From Actinokineospora bangkokensis (GTDB taxonomy: Bacteria; Actinomycetota; Actinomycetes; Mycobacteriales; Pseudonocardiaceae): a stretch of DNA of 64,000 nt. The stretch is from NCBI RefSeq assembly GCF_001940455.1, contig NZ_MKQR01000023.1:1-64000 (forward strand), read 5' to 3'. This document shows positions 34,787-41,939 of the stretch, piece after piece. The notes under the pieces were generated by a model. It was not told where the DNA came from, searched no databases, and saw nothing but the letters and a program-made list of their open reading frames with translations. The position numbers were made by a program, and so were the translations under genes. Numbering within the stretch: position 1 is the first letter of the stretch; each line of letters begins with the position of its first letter.

Positions 34787-36505
34787 CTACTGGACCGCGG
34801 TGATGCGGTCCGCCGCCGGGGGCGCCAGGTTCGGGTTGACCGCCAGGTACGCGGTGAGCGCGTCCAGGTCGATCGGGCCACCGGCGAGGTCGGTGCCCTT
34901 GGTGAACCCGGTGAACCCGTCGCCGCCCGCGGCGAGGAAGTTGTTCACCGACACCCGGTAGGGGGCCGCCGGGTCGACCGGGGTGCCGCCGATGGTGAGG
35001 TTGGAGATCCGGTTGCCCTGGGCCGCCGAGCGCGACCACGTGTAGTGCAGCGAGCTGGAGACCTGCAGGAACCGCGTCACCGGCGCGCCGTTGGCGTCGG
35101 TCTGCCACTGCTGCTCCAGCACGGCCTTGAGGTCGGCGCCGGTCAGCGTGATGGTCTGCATGATGTTCGCGAACGGCTGCACGGCGAAGGTCTCGCCGTA
35201 GGTCACCACGCCGTTGCCCTCGCCCGCGGGGGAGGAGGCGTAGACCAGGTCGGTGCGGATGCCGCCCGGGTTGGTCATGGCCACCACGGCCCCGTTGCCC
35301 TGGGTCGCGGCCAGCTGCGCGTCGGCGATGACGTCACCCAGGGGCGACTCACCGGCGGCGTTCTGCGCCCGCACCAGGTCGGCGGTGATGGTGCCCACCT
35401 GGCGGTTGGCGATCGGGGCCGACTTCGCGGTCGCCTCGGTCACCAGCGCCTGCACGTCCGCGTCCGCGGGGACGGTGCGGGTGACGATCTCGTTGTGCGC
35501 GACCGTCGCGGTGCGCACGACGTCGCGGGTCTTCTTGTCGATCTTGAGGTCGACGACCGAGAGCAGGCGCCCGAAGGACAGGCCCTGGATCAGCGTGCGC
35601 GGCTTGCCCGCCGGGTCATTGACCACGCAGTTGTACTGGGTGTGGCTGTGGCCGGTGAAGAACACGTCGATCGAGGCCGAGGCCTTGGTGGCGATCTCGC
35701 GGGCCGGTCCGGGGACGGTCTTGCAGTCGTCCGGGCCGGTGGTGCCCTCGGTGTTGTCGCCCTGGTGCAGCAGCACCACCTGGGTCTTGATGCCGAGCAG
35801 GTCGAGCACCTTGGAGGTCTTGTTGAGCGTCTGGACCTCGTCGTTGAACTTGAAGCCCTCGACCGCGGTGGGCACGACCACCGACGGCAGGTCCTCCAGG
35901 GTCACGCCGATGACGGCCACCGGCACGCCCTCGACGACCTTGATGGTGAACGGCAGCAGCGCGGGCAGGCCGTTGGTGAAGGTCACGTTGGCGCCCAGGA
36001 ACGGGAAGTCGGCGCCGTCGAAGGTCGGCCGGAACACGCAGCCGTCGGTCGGGTGGCAGCCGCCGAACTGCATGCGCAGCAGCTCCCGGTAGCCCTCGTC
36101 GAACTCGTGGTTGCCGATGACGCTGGCCTGCACGCCGATCTGGTTGAGGAAGTCGATCGTGGGCTCGTCGTGGAACAGCGCCGAGTTCAGCGGCGAGGCG
36201 CCGATGTTGTCGCCGGTGGACAGCAGCAGCGAGTTCTTGACCTCGGCGCGCAGCTGCTTGGCGTGGGTGGCCAGGAAGGCGGCGCCGCCCGCGTCGACGG
36301 TCGAGCCGTTCGACAGCGTGACCCGGCCCGAGGACCCCGCGGGCGGGGTCAGGTTGCCGTGGAAGTCGTTGAACGAGATCAGCCGCAGGTCGACGGTCTT
36401 GGCAGGCGCGGGCGTCGCCTGGGCGACCGTGCTGCCGAGCGCCGCGGCGGCGAGGGTGGCCGTCGCGAGCGCCGCGATGCGCGTCGCCAGTCGCGTGGAT
36501 GTCAT
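34787..36505 (-). CDS. Secreted 5'-nucleotidase / metallophosphatase
   Basis: A 572-aa exported enzyme of the UshA/5'-nucleotidase family. Signal peptide residues 1-31 (to VAQATPA). Metallophosphatase motifs in order: ISFNDFHGNL, STGDNIGAS, VIGNHEFDEG, VVLLHQGDN and FTGHSHTQYN. The C-terminal 5'-nucleotidase domain has MTNPGGIRTDLV, ETFAVQPFANIM and NFLAAGGDGFT (substrate-binding). All dinuclear metal ligands appear intact. It releases phosphate and nucleosides from nucleotides outside the cell. ATG 36505. Confidence 0.94.
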   Translation of the reverse strand: MTSTRLATRIAALATATLAAAALGSTVAQATPAPAKTVDLRLISFNDFHGNLTPPAGSSGRVTLSNGSTVDAGGAAFLATHAKQLRAEVKNSLLLSTGDNIGASPLNSALFHDEPTIDFLNQIGVQASVIGNHEFDEGYRELLRMQFGGCHPTDGCVFRPTFDGADFPFLGANVTFTNGLPALLPFTIKVVEGVPVAVIGVTLEDLPSVVVPTAVEGFKFNDEVQTLNKTSKVLDLLGIKTQVVLLHQGDNTEGTTGPDDCKTVPGPAREIATKASASIDVFFTGHSHTQYNCVVNDPAGKPRTLIQGLSFGRLLSVVDLKIDKKTRDVVRTATVAHNEIVTRTVPADADVQALVTEATAKSAPIANRQVGTITADLVRAQNAAGESPLGDVIADAQLAATQGNGAVVAMTNPGGIRTDLVYASSPAGEGNGVVTYGETFAVQPFANIMQTITLTGADLKAVLEQQWQTDANGAPVTRFLQVSSSLHYTWSRSAAQGNRISNLTIGGTPVDPAAPYRVSVNNFLAAGGDGFTGFTKGTDLAGGPIDLDALTAYLAVNPNLAPPAADRITAVQ

Positions 36506-36604
36506 CAGTCCTCCGTCCGAGTGCCCGATCACCTGACCGGGCACAAGTGGCCCGCAGTGTGCCCTGCGGAGATGGCGAAGACCAGTCCCCTGAGGTGAAC
36601 GCCG

Positions 36605-36610
36605 TAACCT
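36605..36610 (+). promoter_or_regulatory. TAACCT -10 hexamer, leaderless start
   Basis: TAACCT ends 6 nt before GTG 36617 with no ribosome site, predicting a leaderless MarR transcript. Confidence 0.5.
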
Positions 36611-36616
36611 GGACGC

Positions 36617-37087
36617 GTGACGACAGCGCGGACCGAACCCCGGTGGTTGCTCCCCGACGAGATGCGGGCCTGGCGGGCCTACGTCATCGGCGGCGAGCTG
36701 CTGCGCCAGCAGCTCAACCGCGAGCTGCAGGACAAGCACGGCCTCGCCCTCCCGGACTACGAGGTCCTCGTCCGCCTGAGCGAGCAGCCCGACGGCCAGA
36801 TGCGCATGAGCCAGCTCGCGGGCCAGGTCGCCTCCTCCAAGAGCAGGCTCTCCCACCAGATCTCCCGCCTGGAGAAGGCGGGCCTCGTCCGCCGCGTCGA
36901 CTGCGCCGAGGACGCCCGCGGCGTCGTCGCCGAGATCACCCCCCAGGGCCGCGACGTCCTCACCACCGCCGCCCCCACCCACGTCGAGGGCGTCCGCGCC
37001 CACCTGGTCGACCTGATGACCCCCCAGGAGCAGGAGGTCCTCGCGGGCCTCTTCGAGCGCGTGATCGCCCACCTCGACCAGTCCTGA
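36617..37087 (+). CDS. MarR-family transcriptional regulator
   Basis: A 156-aa winged-helix regulator. LPDYEVLVRLSEQPDGQMRMSQ (helices 1-3, read in parts), SKSRLSHQISRLEKAGLVRRV (recognition helix) and DARGVVAEITPQGRDVL (wing) are canonical; the last 40 residues form the dimer helix. It is not next to an obvious target operon: the secreted nucleotidase is divergent upstream and a tRNA follows. Ligand unknown. Confidence 0.92.
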   Translation: MTTARTEPRWLLPDEMRAWRAYVIGGELLRQQLNRELQDKHGLALPDYEVLVRLSEQPDGQMRMSQLAGQVASSKSRLSHQISRLEKAGLVRRVDCAEDARGVVAEITPQGRDVLTTAAPTHVEGVRAHLVDLMTPQEQEVLAGLFERVIAHLDQS

Positions 37088-37113
37088 CCCCCGAGGACTA
37101 CCCTGTCCCCACC

Positions 37114-37198
37114 GGGAGGCGTGGCAGAGCGGCCGAATGCATCCGCCTTGAAAGCGGAAGACGGGCAACCGTCCGGGGGTTCAAATCCCTCCGCCTCC
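37114..37198 (+). tRNA. tRNA-Ser (anticodon UGA)
   Basis: GGAGGCG pairs with CGCCTCC, discriminator G. Anticodon stem TCCGC/GCGGA has loop CTTGAAA, anticodon TGA at 37148-37150. A class-II variable arm and GGTTCAAAT T-loop are present. The 3' half from the anticodon stem on is duplicated at 39356-39412, marking it as an integration site. A hairpin terminator follows. Confidence 0.95.
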
Positions 37199-37199
37199 G
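37143..37199 (+). repeat. Left attachment repeat (tRNA-Ser 3' half)
   Basis: Runs from within the anticodon stem to one base past the tRNA discriminator. 56 of 57 positions match the copy at 39356-39412. Confidence 0.88.
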
Positions 37200-37206
37200 C
37201 AGTTCA

Positions 37207-37247
37207 GAGGGGGTGTCGACTGTCCCATGTGGATGACCGACACCCCC
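37207..37247 (+). terminator. Hairpin after tRNA-Ser
   Basis: AGGGGGTGTCG pairs with CGACACCCCCT across a 19-nt loop and is followed by TT. It probably ends the tRNA transcript. Confidence 0.72.
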
Positions 37248-37249
37248 TT

Positions 37250-37272
37250 TGTGTAGCAGTGGGTGTAGCAAC
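37250..37272 (+). repeat. GTGTAGCA pair, left end of island
   Basis: GTGTAGCA at 37250 and GTGTAGCAACG at 37262, 12 bp apart. The same arrangement, same spacing and same ACG extension occur at 39253-39275 near the right end. Arrangement and position fit arm-type recombinase sites. Confidence 0.7.
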
Positions 37273-37363
37273 GCGGGCATTTCCGCAGGTCAGCGCCACA
37301 TCTCGTCAGACGGCCTCCGCAGCGCGTCCCGCTTGTCGTCTATATCTTGGTCTTGCTTATCAA

Positions 37364-37870
37364 TTAGTAATCTAGTGGAAGTCTCTGATATACAGAACGT
37401 GTTCGCTTTAGGATCATCAGCAGGGTAAGTATCATGTGTGTTGCCAGGAGTACGACTGGAGCGGAGTAACCCCAAGCAGCCGGGGTGTCCTTGGCTGTAA
37501 CCGCTACAGTAAAGATCAACGTGGCTGTTGTGGCAAGCCCCATCAAGACCGCGTATGAAATGTTTGCCTCCAGTTCATCAATTAGGTCTATTAGCTCGTC
37601 CCGCTTGTTTTCCTCGTCTGCCACCCTGGTTCTCAGTTGAAACACATGAACCAATAGGCCGAACAAGAATGCCGTATAGATGGATATACCGCTAAGAATT
37701 CCTTCAAGTCCCCGCAATTCAAATCGAGTAATCAAACAAGTAATGCCGAGAGCGATTGGAATTCCATAAAAAAAGACTATATCCGTCATCATCAACTTTT
37801 TTGTCCGATAGTCGATCAGAGTTTGAAACTGATCGCGAAACGTCGCGGCGATCGACCATTTACTTGTCAC
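37364..37870 (-). CDS. Island protein 2: four-helix membrane protein, unknown family
   Basis: A 168-aa protein with four predicted transmembrane helices: about 27-48 (IVFFYGIPIALGITCLI), 55-80 (ILSGISIYTAFLFGLLVHVF), 103-124 (VLMGLATTATLIFTVAV) and 138-157 (VVLLATHMILTLLMIL). The charged loop VADEENKRDELIDLIDELE joins helices 2 and 3 and may form a coiled coil. GTG 37870 overlaps the end of the upstream gene by 11 nt, implying coupling. AT-rich and unlike the chromosomal genes. I do not recognise a family. A membrane effector paired with the soluble protein is an inference from architecture only. Confidence 0.82.
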   Translation of the reverse strand: MTSKWSIAATFRDQFQTLIDYRTKKLMMTDIVFFYGIPIALGITCLITRFELRGLEGILSGISIYTAFLFGLLVHVFQLRTRVADEENKRDELIDLIDELEANISYAVLMGLATTATLIFTVAVTAKDTPAAWGYSAPVVLLATHMILTLLMILKRTRSVYQRLPLDY

Positions 37871-38852
37871 GATAAGCCGCCATTTTCACATTGAGCTGCT
37901 GTCGTGTCCATGCCTTCTTCTTCCAGTCGTCGGGAAGTTTAAGGCCAACCTTAGACCGAAGGTCTGACACTTTGGTGAGCATGGCGTCCAGCACGTCGTC
38001 TGAAGAAAGGCGGTCTGCATCATCTGCTGCTAGAGAGTGAAGCAGTACTGGCACGTTCTTGGCCCCAAGCAAGAGGCGCCTTTGTTGTATTCCATCGGAT
38101 AGAACAACCTCCACCTCATCGCCTGGATCTTCTTTAATGCCGATTATGCTATGCGCGTTAACATCGCCGGTGATGAGTTGGTCACGCAGGTTGCGCCCGA
38201 AATGCCCTAATCCCCGGCGCGGCCGCATTTGGCAGACTATCTTTCCTATTGAGCTTCGGATTGTTCCATCTGCAATATCTGATGAAGCTTCGTACTTGTT
38301 AACCTGAACAGATTTCATGTCGGCATTCTTGAGGTAAGAACTCCACGCTTCTTTGTCGATGTACCCTTCATTTTTGAATACAAAATTCTTGCCAGAATCT
38401 CTGAATTTCTCCACGAATGCCCGATAGAAGGTCGAAAGAACGGTTCCCGCCGAACTGTGACTGCCGTATCGCTCGCCTATCAATAGTGCGTATGGCCCAT
38501 TTTCCGAAGCAACTAGCAGGTTTTTGGTAGTCGTAACTGCAGATTCGCTCTCGCTGATCTCCTTGGTGGTGCTCCCGCTCTTGATGTCGACCAGTTTTCC
38601 CTCTGTTCCGAAGCGGCCTTGGTCTGCGGAGAAGTAGATGGTCCGCCCGCTGGCTTTCAGGTTTTCGATGGTGAGGTAGAGATTACTTCCAGATGTTACA
38701 AGCGGCGTCTTCTTTACATCCTTAAGAAAACCATAAAAGAGAGTAATGAAATCAATCTCAGAGCCATCGAGATTGCTCATGTTGAAAGGTTTGTCGGGTT
38801 TCCGATTAGGGGCCACCTGAAGTAGGTGAATTGAATATGACTGTTTGGTCAC
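37860..38852 (-). CDS. Island protein 1: 330-aa soluble protein, unknown family
   Basis: Predicted cytosolic, mixed alpha/beta. No catalytic motif that I can name. Notable stretches are the N-terminal strand YSIHLLQVAPNRKPDKPF, GSNLYLTIENLKASGRTIYFS, LLVASENGPYALLIGERYG in the middle, and a basic segment KIVCQMRPRRGLGHFGRN (about 208-225) that could bind nucleic acid. The C-terminus is helical and Lys-rich. GTG 38852 has GGAAGG 7 nt upstream. First gene of the island operon; TTGACC at 38898-38893 may be a -35 element. Function unknown; sensor or activator of the membrane partner is possible. Confidence 0.82.
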   Translation of the reverse strand: MTKQSYSIHLLQVAPNRKPDKPFNMSNLDGSEIDFITLFYGFLKDVKKTPLVTSGSNLYLTIENLKASGRTIYFSADQGRFGTEGKLVDIKSGSTTKEISESESAVTTTKNLLVASENGPYALLIGERYGSHSSAGTVLSTFYRAFVEKFRDSGKNFVFKNEGYIDKEAWSSYLKNADMKSVQVNKYEASSDIADGTIRSSIGKIVCQMRPRRGLGHFGRNLRDQLITGDVNAHSIIGIKEDPGDEVEVVLSDGIQQRRLLLGAKNVPVLLHSLAADDADRLSSDDVLDAMLTKVSDLRSKVGLKLPDDWKKKAWTRQQLNVKMAAYRDK

Positions 38853-39355
38853 GGTTGACCTTCCATCTACGCTGCTGAATCTGGCTCTAAAGGGTCAAGG
38901 CCGCGCCGCCTGCGCGGCGCGGCTTGGTGGGCCTGCTCGGCTTGGCGCCGATGTCCCCATCCATCGCGCCACGGCGCGGCCTCCCGCTTCGCTCACGGCC
39001 GCGCGGGCGCACAGCACGGCACTCGTGCTCGCCGGGTGCGCCACACCGCCCAGACGGCGCGAGGTTGCCATGCAGAGTACGCCGAAGGCCGACACTCCCG
39101 TGCCTATGAGCGCGTGTCCTCCCCGCGACCTGCTCGGTACCAGGGGCACCGCTGCCCCTGGACCCCGGCGAACCCGCACGCCCCGCGCCGTACTCGGAGT
39201 AGCACGAAGCCCCCGTAGGCGCGGAACGCACTACGGGGGCGGTGCTTGAACCGTGTAGCACCCGGTGTAGCAACGGCTCCGAACTACCTCGGACGGCCCC
39301 ACCCGATGAGCTGCGAAGACGGACTAATCCAGACCGGCAAAACCCCCCAAAGGGG
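38853..39355. other. GC-rich, hairpin-dense non-coding part of the island
   Basis: No credible gene on either strand. Inverted repeats: 38901-38922 (CCGCGCCGC stem), 38974-39004 (GCGCGGCC stem), 39140-39161 (CCAGGGGCA stem, 4-nt loop) and 39209-39240 (GCCCCCGTAG stem, 12-nt loop, terminator-like). The right-hand GTGTAGCA pair follows at 39253-39275. It may hold cis-acting transfer or recombination sites, or decayed genes. Confidence 0.6.
39253..39275 (+). repeat. GTGTAGCA pair, right end of island
   Basis: GTGTAGCA at 39253 and GTGTAGCAACG at 39265. Same 12-bp phasing and orientation as the left pair. Confidence 0.7.
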
Positions 39356-39412
39356 CGCCTTGAAAGCGGAAGACGGGCAACCGTCCGGGGGTTCAGATCC
39401 CTCCGCCTCCGC
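39356..39412 (+). repeat. Right attachment repeat (displaced tRNA-Ser 3' half)
   Basis: Carries the anticodon loop, variable arm, T-arm and 3' acceptor strand of tRNA-Ser(UGA) but lacks the 5' acceptor strand and D-arm, so it cannot be a functional tRNA. It marks the right junction with the chromosome. Confidence 0.88.
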
Positions 39413-39491
39413 TCTCTGACCAGCGGCGATGTCGTTGGCGGGTGCGCGGGCACCGCCGGTCGCGTGCCGCTGGGGTGTTCTCGACCGCAGG

Positions 39492-40547
39492 TCAGCCTGC
39501 GGGGGTGCGGGACGTGACGATCGCGAGCAGGTGGTCGGGGACCCTCGACTCCGCGGCCAGCAGGCCCGCGGGCAGCAGTTCCAGCGCGCGGGGCAGCAGG
39601 GACGGTTGTTCCACCGACAGCACGGTGCCCGGTTCGCGGCGGCGCCAGCCGCGGGTGGAGATGGTGGTCATGGCGTTGCGGTAGGTGACGTCGCGCATGC
39701 GGCCGAGTTGGCGGGCGCGGTAGAGCAGGGCTTGGAGGCTGACGCCCCAGTGCTCCTTGAGGGTGGCGAGGCGGGGCCAGTCGGCGCGGGTGGGGAGGTG
39801 GTCGGCGATGGCGGCGGCGGGCAGCAGGAACTCGGCGGCGAAGCGGTTGGCCTGGTTCTCCACGACGGTGTTGCCGGGTTCCTCGTCGGCGTGCATGACG
39901 AGGTGGCCGAGTTCGTGGGCGACGTCGAAGCGCTGGCGGTAGTAGTCGTCCTTGGCGGGGTTGAGCAGCACCAGTGGGCGGTCGGCGCGGGAGACCGAGT
40001 AGGCGTCCACCGAGGCCGACTGGGGGGGCGTGAACACCGTCAGCACCCCGTTGCCCTCGGCCGCGCGGATGGTGTGCGGCACCGGTCCGTCGCCCAGGTC
40101 CCACAGGGCGCGCAGGGCGGCGGCGGCGCGCTCGGGGGCGTCGTCGGCGCAGTCGAGCGGCACCGGTGCCGACACCAGGCGCACCGGGGGGAAGTCGACG
40201 TGCCGCTCCAGCACGGCGGTGACCTCGGTGACGACCTGCACGTACGCCTCGGCCTGGTCGCGGGCGAGCTGGGTGGTGGAGCGCAGCGAGCGGAAGTGGG
40301 CGGTGGCGGGCGCGGCGCCCGCGCCCGGCAGGAAGAACCGCGGCTCCACGCCCAGGGCCAGGGCCAGCTTGGCGACCGTGGGCGGGGAGGGCCGCTTGGT
40401 GCCCGACTCGTAGAAGCTGATCGCGGCCGGGGTGAGCTCGACCGCGGCGGCGAGGGCGTTCTTGCGCAGGCCGGACAGCCGCCGCGCCAGGGTGAGCCTG
40501 CCGCCGTCGAACTGCGCCGCGGCCTCGGCGAGGTTCCCGCTCGTCAT
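39492..40547 (-). CDS. XRE-type HTH fused to ImmA/IrrE (M78) metallopeptidase
   Basis: A 351-aa regulator-protease. Residues 17-70 are an XRE helix-turn-helix (LAAAVELTPAAISFYESGTKRPS). About 190-250 is the M78 domain with FDVAHELGHLVMH (HExxH at 211-215) and NQANRFAAEFLLPA. Such proteins cleave or inactivate partner repressors and control mobile elements, toxins or stress genes. ATG 40547 overlaps the TGA of the gene upstream (ATGA). It lies 80 bp outside the right island boundary. Confidence 0.93.
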   Translation of the reverse strand: MTSGNLAEAAAQFDGGRLTLARRLSGLRKNALAAAVELTPAAISFYESGTKRPSPPTVAKLALALGVEPRFFLPGAGAAPATAHFRSLRSTTQLARDQAEAYVQVVTEVTAVLERHVDFPPVRLVSAPVPLDCADDAPERAAAALRALWDLGDGPVPHTIRAAEGNGVLTVFTPPQSASVDAYSVSRADRPLVLLNPAKDDYYRQRFDVAHELGHLVMHADEEPGNTVVENQANRFAAEFLLPAAAIADHLPTRADWPRLATLKEHWGVSLQALLYRARQLGRMRDVTYRNAMTTISTRGWRRREPGTVLSVEQPSLLPRALELLPAGLLAAESRVPDHLLAIVTSRTPAG

Positions 40548-41281
40548 TCCCCTGTTCCCGCGACCCGCTTCAGCTGGACCTCGGCGTCGGACACCCCCCG
40601 CTGCCCGGTCGGGGCGCCGACGACCGGCCAGACCCTACCGGCCTCGCGCGGGCGCGGCTCGACCAGCCGCTCACGCCAGTGCCACGGCCTGCCGCCGCCC
40701 TCGGTGCTGCGCGGGCGGCCCAGCCAGCACTCGGAGTCGGTGGCGTCGGAGTTGATGGCGTGCGCGATGAACAGCACCGAGTCGTCGATCTCGGACTCGC
40801 CCAGGGTGAACAGGGTGAACTGGTCCTCCGGCGGGCGGCGGCCCGCGGCGCGCTGCTTGGTGGGCGTCTTCGACGCCCAGGAGATCCGGTCGACGCCCTC
40901 GTACGGGAACGAGGTCACCAGCCAGCGCCAGCGGTCGACGCGCCAGCCGGGGGAGCTGTGGTCGTCGGCGCGCAGCACCACCCCGGGGCGCACCGACGGC
41001 ATCGCGTCGAGCTCCCCGGACAGCAGCCCGTCGCCGAGCACGTCCCGGCCGACGAGCTCGCCGTCGGGGTCGACGTGGTAGCGGCGGCAGTGGAAGACGC
41101 GGTCGAGGCGGTCGCAGAACAGCTTGTGCGCGGTGAGCCCCAGCCACACCTGGTCGTGCCCGGTGGCCGGGTCGTAGTCCATGGCCGTGCGCCGGGCGGC
41201 GGTGGCCCACGCCCACGAGACGGCCGCCAGCACCCCGGCCCGGCCGAGCTCGGCCAGCGCCCGTTCCCGCTGCTCAGTCAT
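40544..41281 (-). CDS. Unknown protein coupled to the HTH-ImmA gene
   Basis: A 245-aa soluble protein with no family that I recognise. Features are a Trp-rich N-terminal helix (AAVSWAWATAARRTAMDYD), HKLFCDRLDRVFHCRRYHV with Cys/His, and SEIDDSVLFIAHAINSDAT. A TAGAGT box (41295-41290) ends 8 nt before ATG 41281, so the two-gene operon is probably leaderless. Coupling by a 4-nt overlap to an HTH-ImmA protein is reminiscent of toxin-antitoxin or stress-response pairs, but the function cannot be assigned. Confidence 0.8.
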   Translation of the reverse strand: MTEQRERALAELGRAGVLAAVSWAWATAARRTAMDYDPATGHDQVWLGLTAHKLFCDRLDRVFHCRRYHVDPDGELVGRDVLGDGLLSGELDAMPSVRPGVVLRADDHSSPGWRVDRWRWLVTSFPYEGVDRISWASKTPTKQRAAGRRPPEDQFTLFTLGESEIDDSVLFIAHAINSDATDSECWLGRPRSTEGGGRPWHWRERLVEPRPREAGRVWPVVGAPTGQRGVSDAEVQLKRVAGTGE

Positions 41282-41340
41282 GCCACCGGACTCTACCGGC
41301 AGGCAGTAATCGGTGCGCGAAACTTAACCGGCGTGTCGGG

Positions 41341-41835
41341 TCAGGACTCGCAGCCCACGCCGTCGCGGTCGTCGTCGAAGCGGTGGCGGTCGGGCCTGCG
41401 GACGGGGAAGCCGCGGTCGGGGATGTCCGAGCAGTCCAGGTCGGCGGCGCCCAGCGGCAGGCAGAGCGTGGGGTAGCTCGGGTCGCACAGCCGGGGGCGC
41501 GAGGTGGTCGTGGTGCTCGCGGACGTGGTCGTGGTGGTGACCGGCGCGGGCTGCTCCTGCGGCAGCCGCAACTCCTCGCTCGTGGGCGCGGCCTGCTCTA
41601 CCTCGGGGGTCCGCGTGGGCGTGCTGGTCGTCGTGCGCGGGGCGACCGTGACCGTGCGCACGGAGGTCACCGTGGACGTGCCGGCGCTCGTGGTGGTCGT
41701 CGGCGCGGGTGCCGACGACGGGGCCGCGGCGGCGGGCTCGGAGTCCGGGCGCTGCCCCAGCACGCCGCCGATCGTGGCGGCGGACAGCGTGAGGGCGACC
41801 AGGGGCCAGGTCGGCAGGGGGCGGATCTTGCGCAC
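41341..41835 (-). CDS. Secreted/anchored Excalibur-domain protein
   Basis: A 164-aa protein with an N-terminal hydrophobic segment (LPTWPLVALTLSAATIGGVLG, in two parts, as signal or anchor) and a Thr/Pro-rich linker (about 45-110). The small C-terminal domain has DLDCSDIPDRGFPV and DRHRFDDDRDGVGCE, the Cys-flanked D-x-D-x-D-G calcium-binding pattern of Excalibur domains. Start GTG 41835. Extracellular; exact role unknown. Confidence 0.85.
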   Translation of the reverse strand: MRKIRPLPTWPLVALTLSAATIGGVLGQRPDSEPAAAAPSSAPAPTTTTSAGTSTVTSVRTVTVAPRTTTSTPTRTPEVEQAAPTSEELRLPQEQPAPVTTTTTSASTTTTSRPRLCDPSYPTLCLPLGAADLDCSDIPDRGFPVRRPDRHRFDDDRDGVGCES

Positions 41836-41939
41836 GTGTGTTTCTATCCGAACCGCCTACCGCTTGGTTACCCGCCGCGATCCGATCGTGATGTGACGGC
41901 GGTCCGGGCGCACCCCGCAGGCGCCCGGACCGCCCGCCC

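Larger units (their letters stand above)
37143..39412. mobile_element. Genomic island in tRNA-Ser(UGA), about 2.2 kb between att repeats
   Basis: A 57-bp segment of the tRNA (37143-37199) recurs at 39356-39412 with a single A-to-G difference in the T-loop. Between them base composition falls sharply from about 37300 to 38880, unlike anything else in the window, and then returns to GC-rich. The intact tRNA at the left shows the usual outcome of tyrosine-recombinase integration. The contents are a two-gene minus-strand operon, a hairpin-rich non-coding stretch, and GTGTAGCA repeat pairs just inside both ends. No integrase, excisionase or replication gene remains, so it is either a remnant or mobilised in trans. 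Confidence 0.85.

Noticed and set aside
34242..34803. Small genes in the spacer between the zinc peptidase and 5'-nucleotidase genes
   Set aside because: Several overlapping frames exist on both strands, none with a ribosome site, conserved motif or coding-like composition; one runs through a terminator hairpin.
37364..37475. 61-codon minus-strand frame at 37290-37475 within the island
   Set aside because: It overlaps the end of the membrane-protein gene out of frame and has no ribosome site.
39356..39412. Second tRNA-Ser gene
   Set aside because: It has only the anticodon loop to the 3' end; the 5' acceptor strand and D-arm are missing. Interpreted as the displaced attachment site.
38887..40104. 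A 405-codon minus-strand frame spanning the right island junction
   Set aside because: It crosses the att repeat and runs out of frame through the HTH-ImmA gene; Arg/Pro-rich with no motif.
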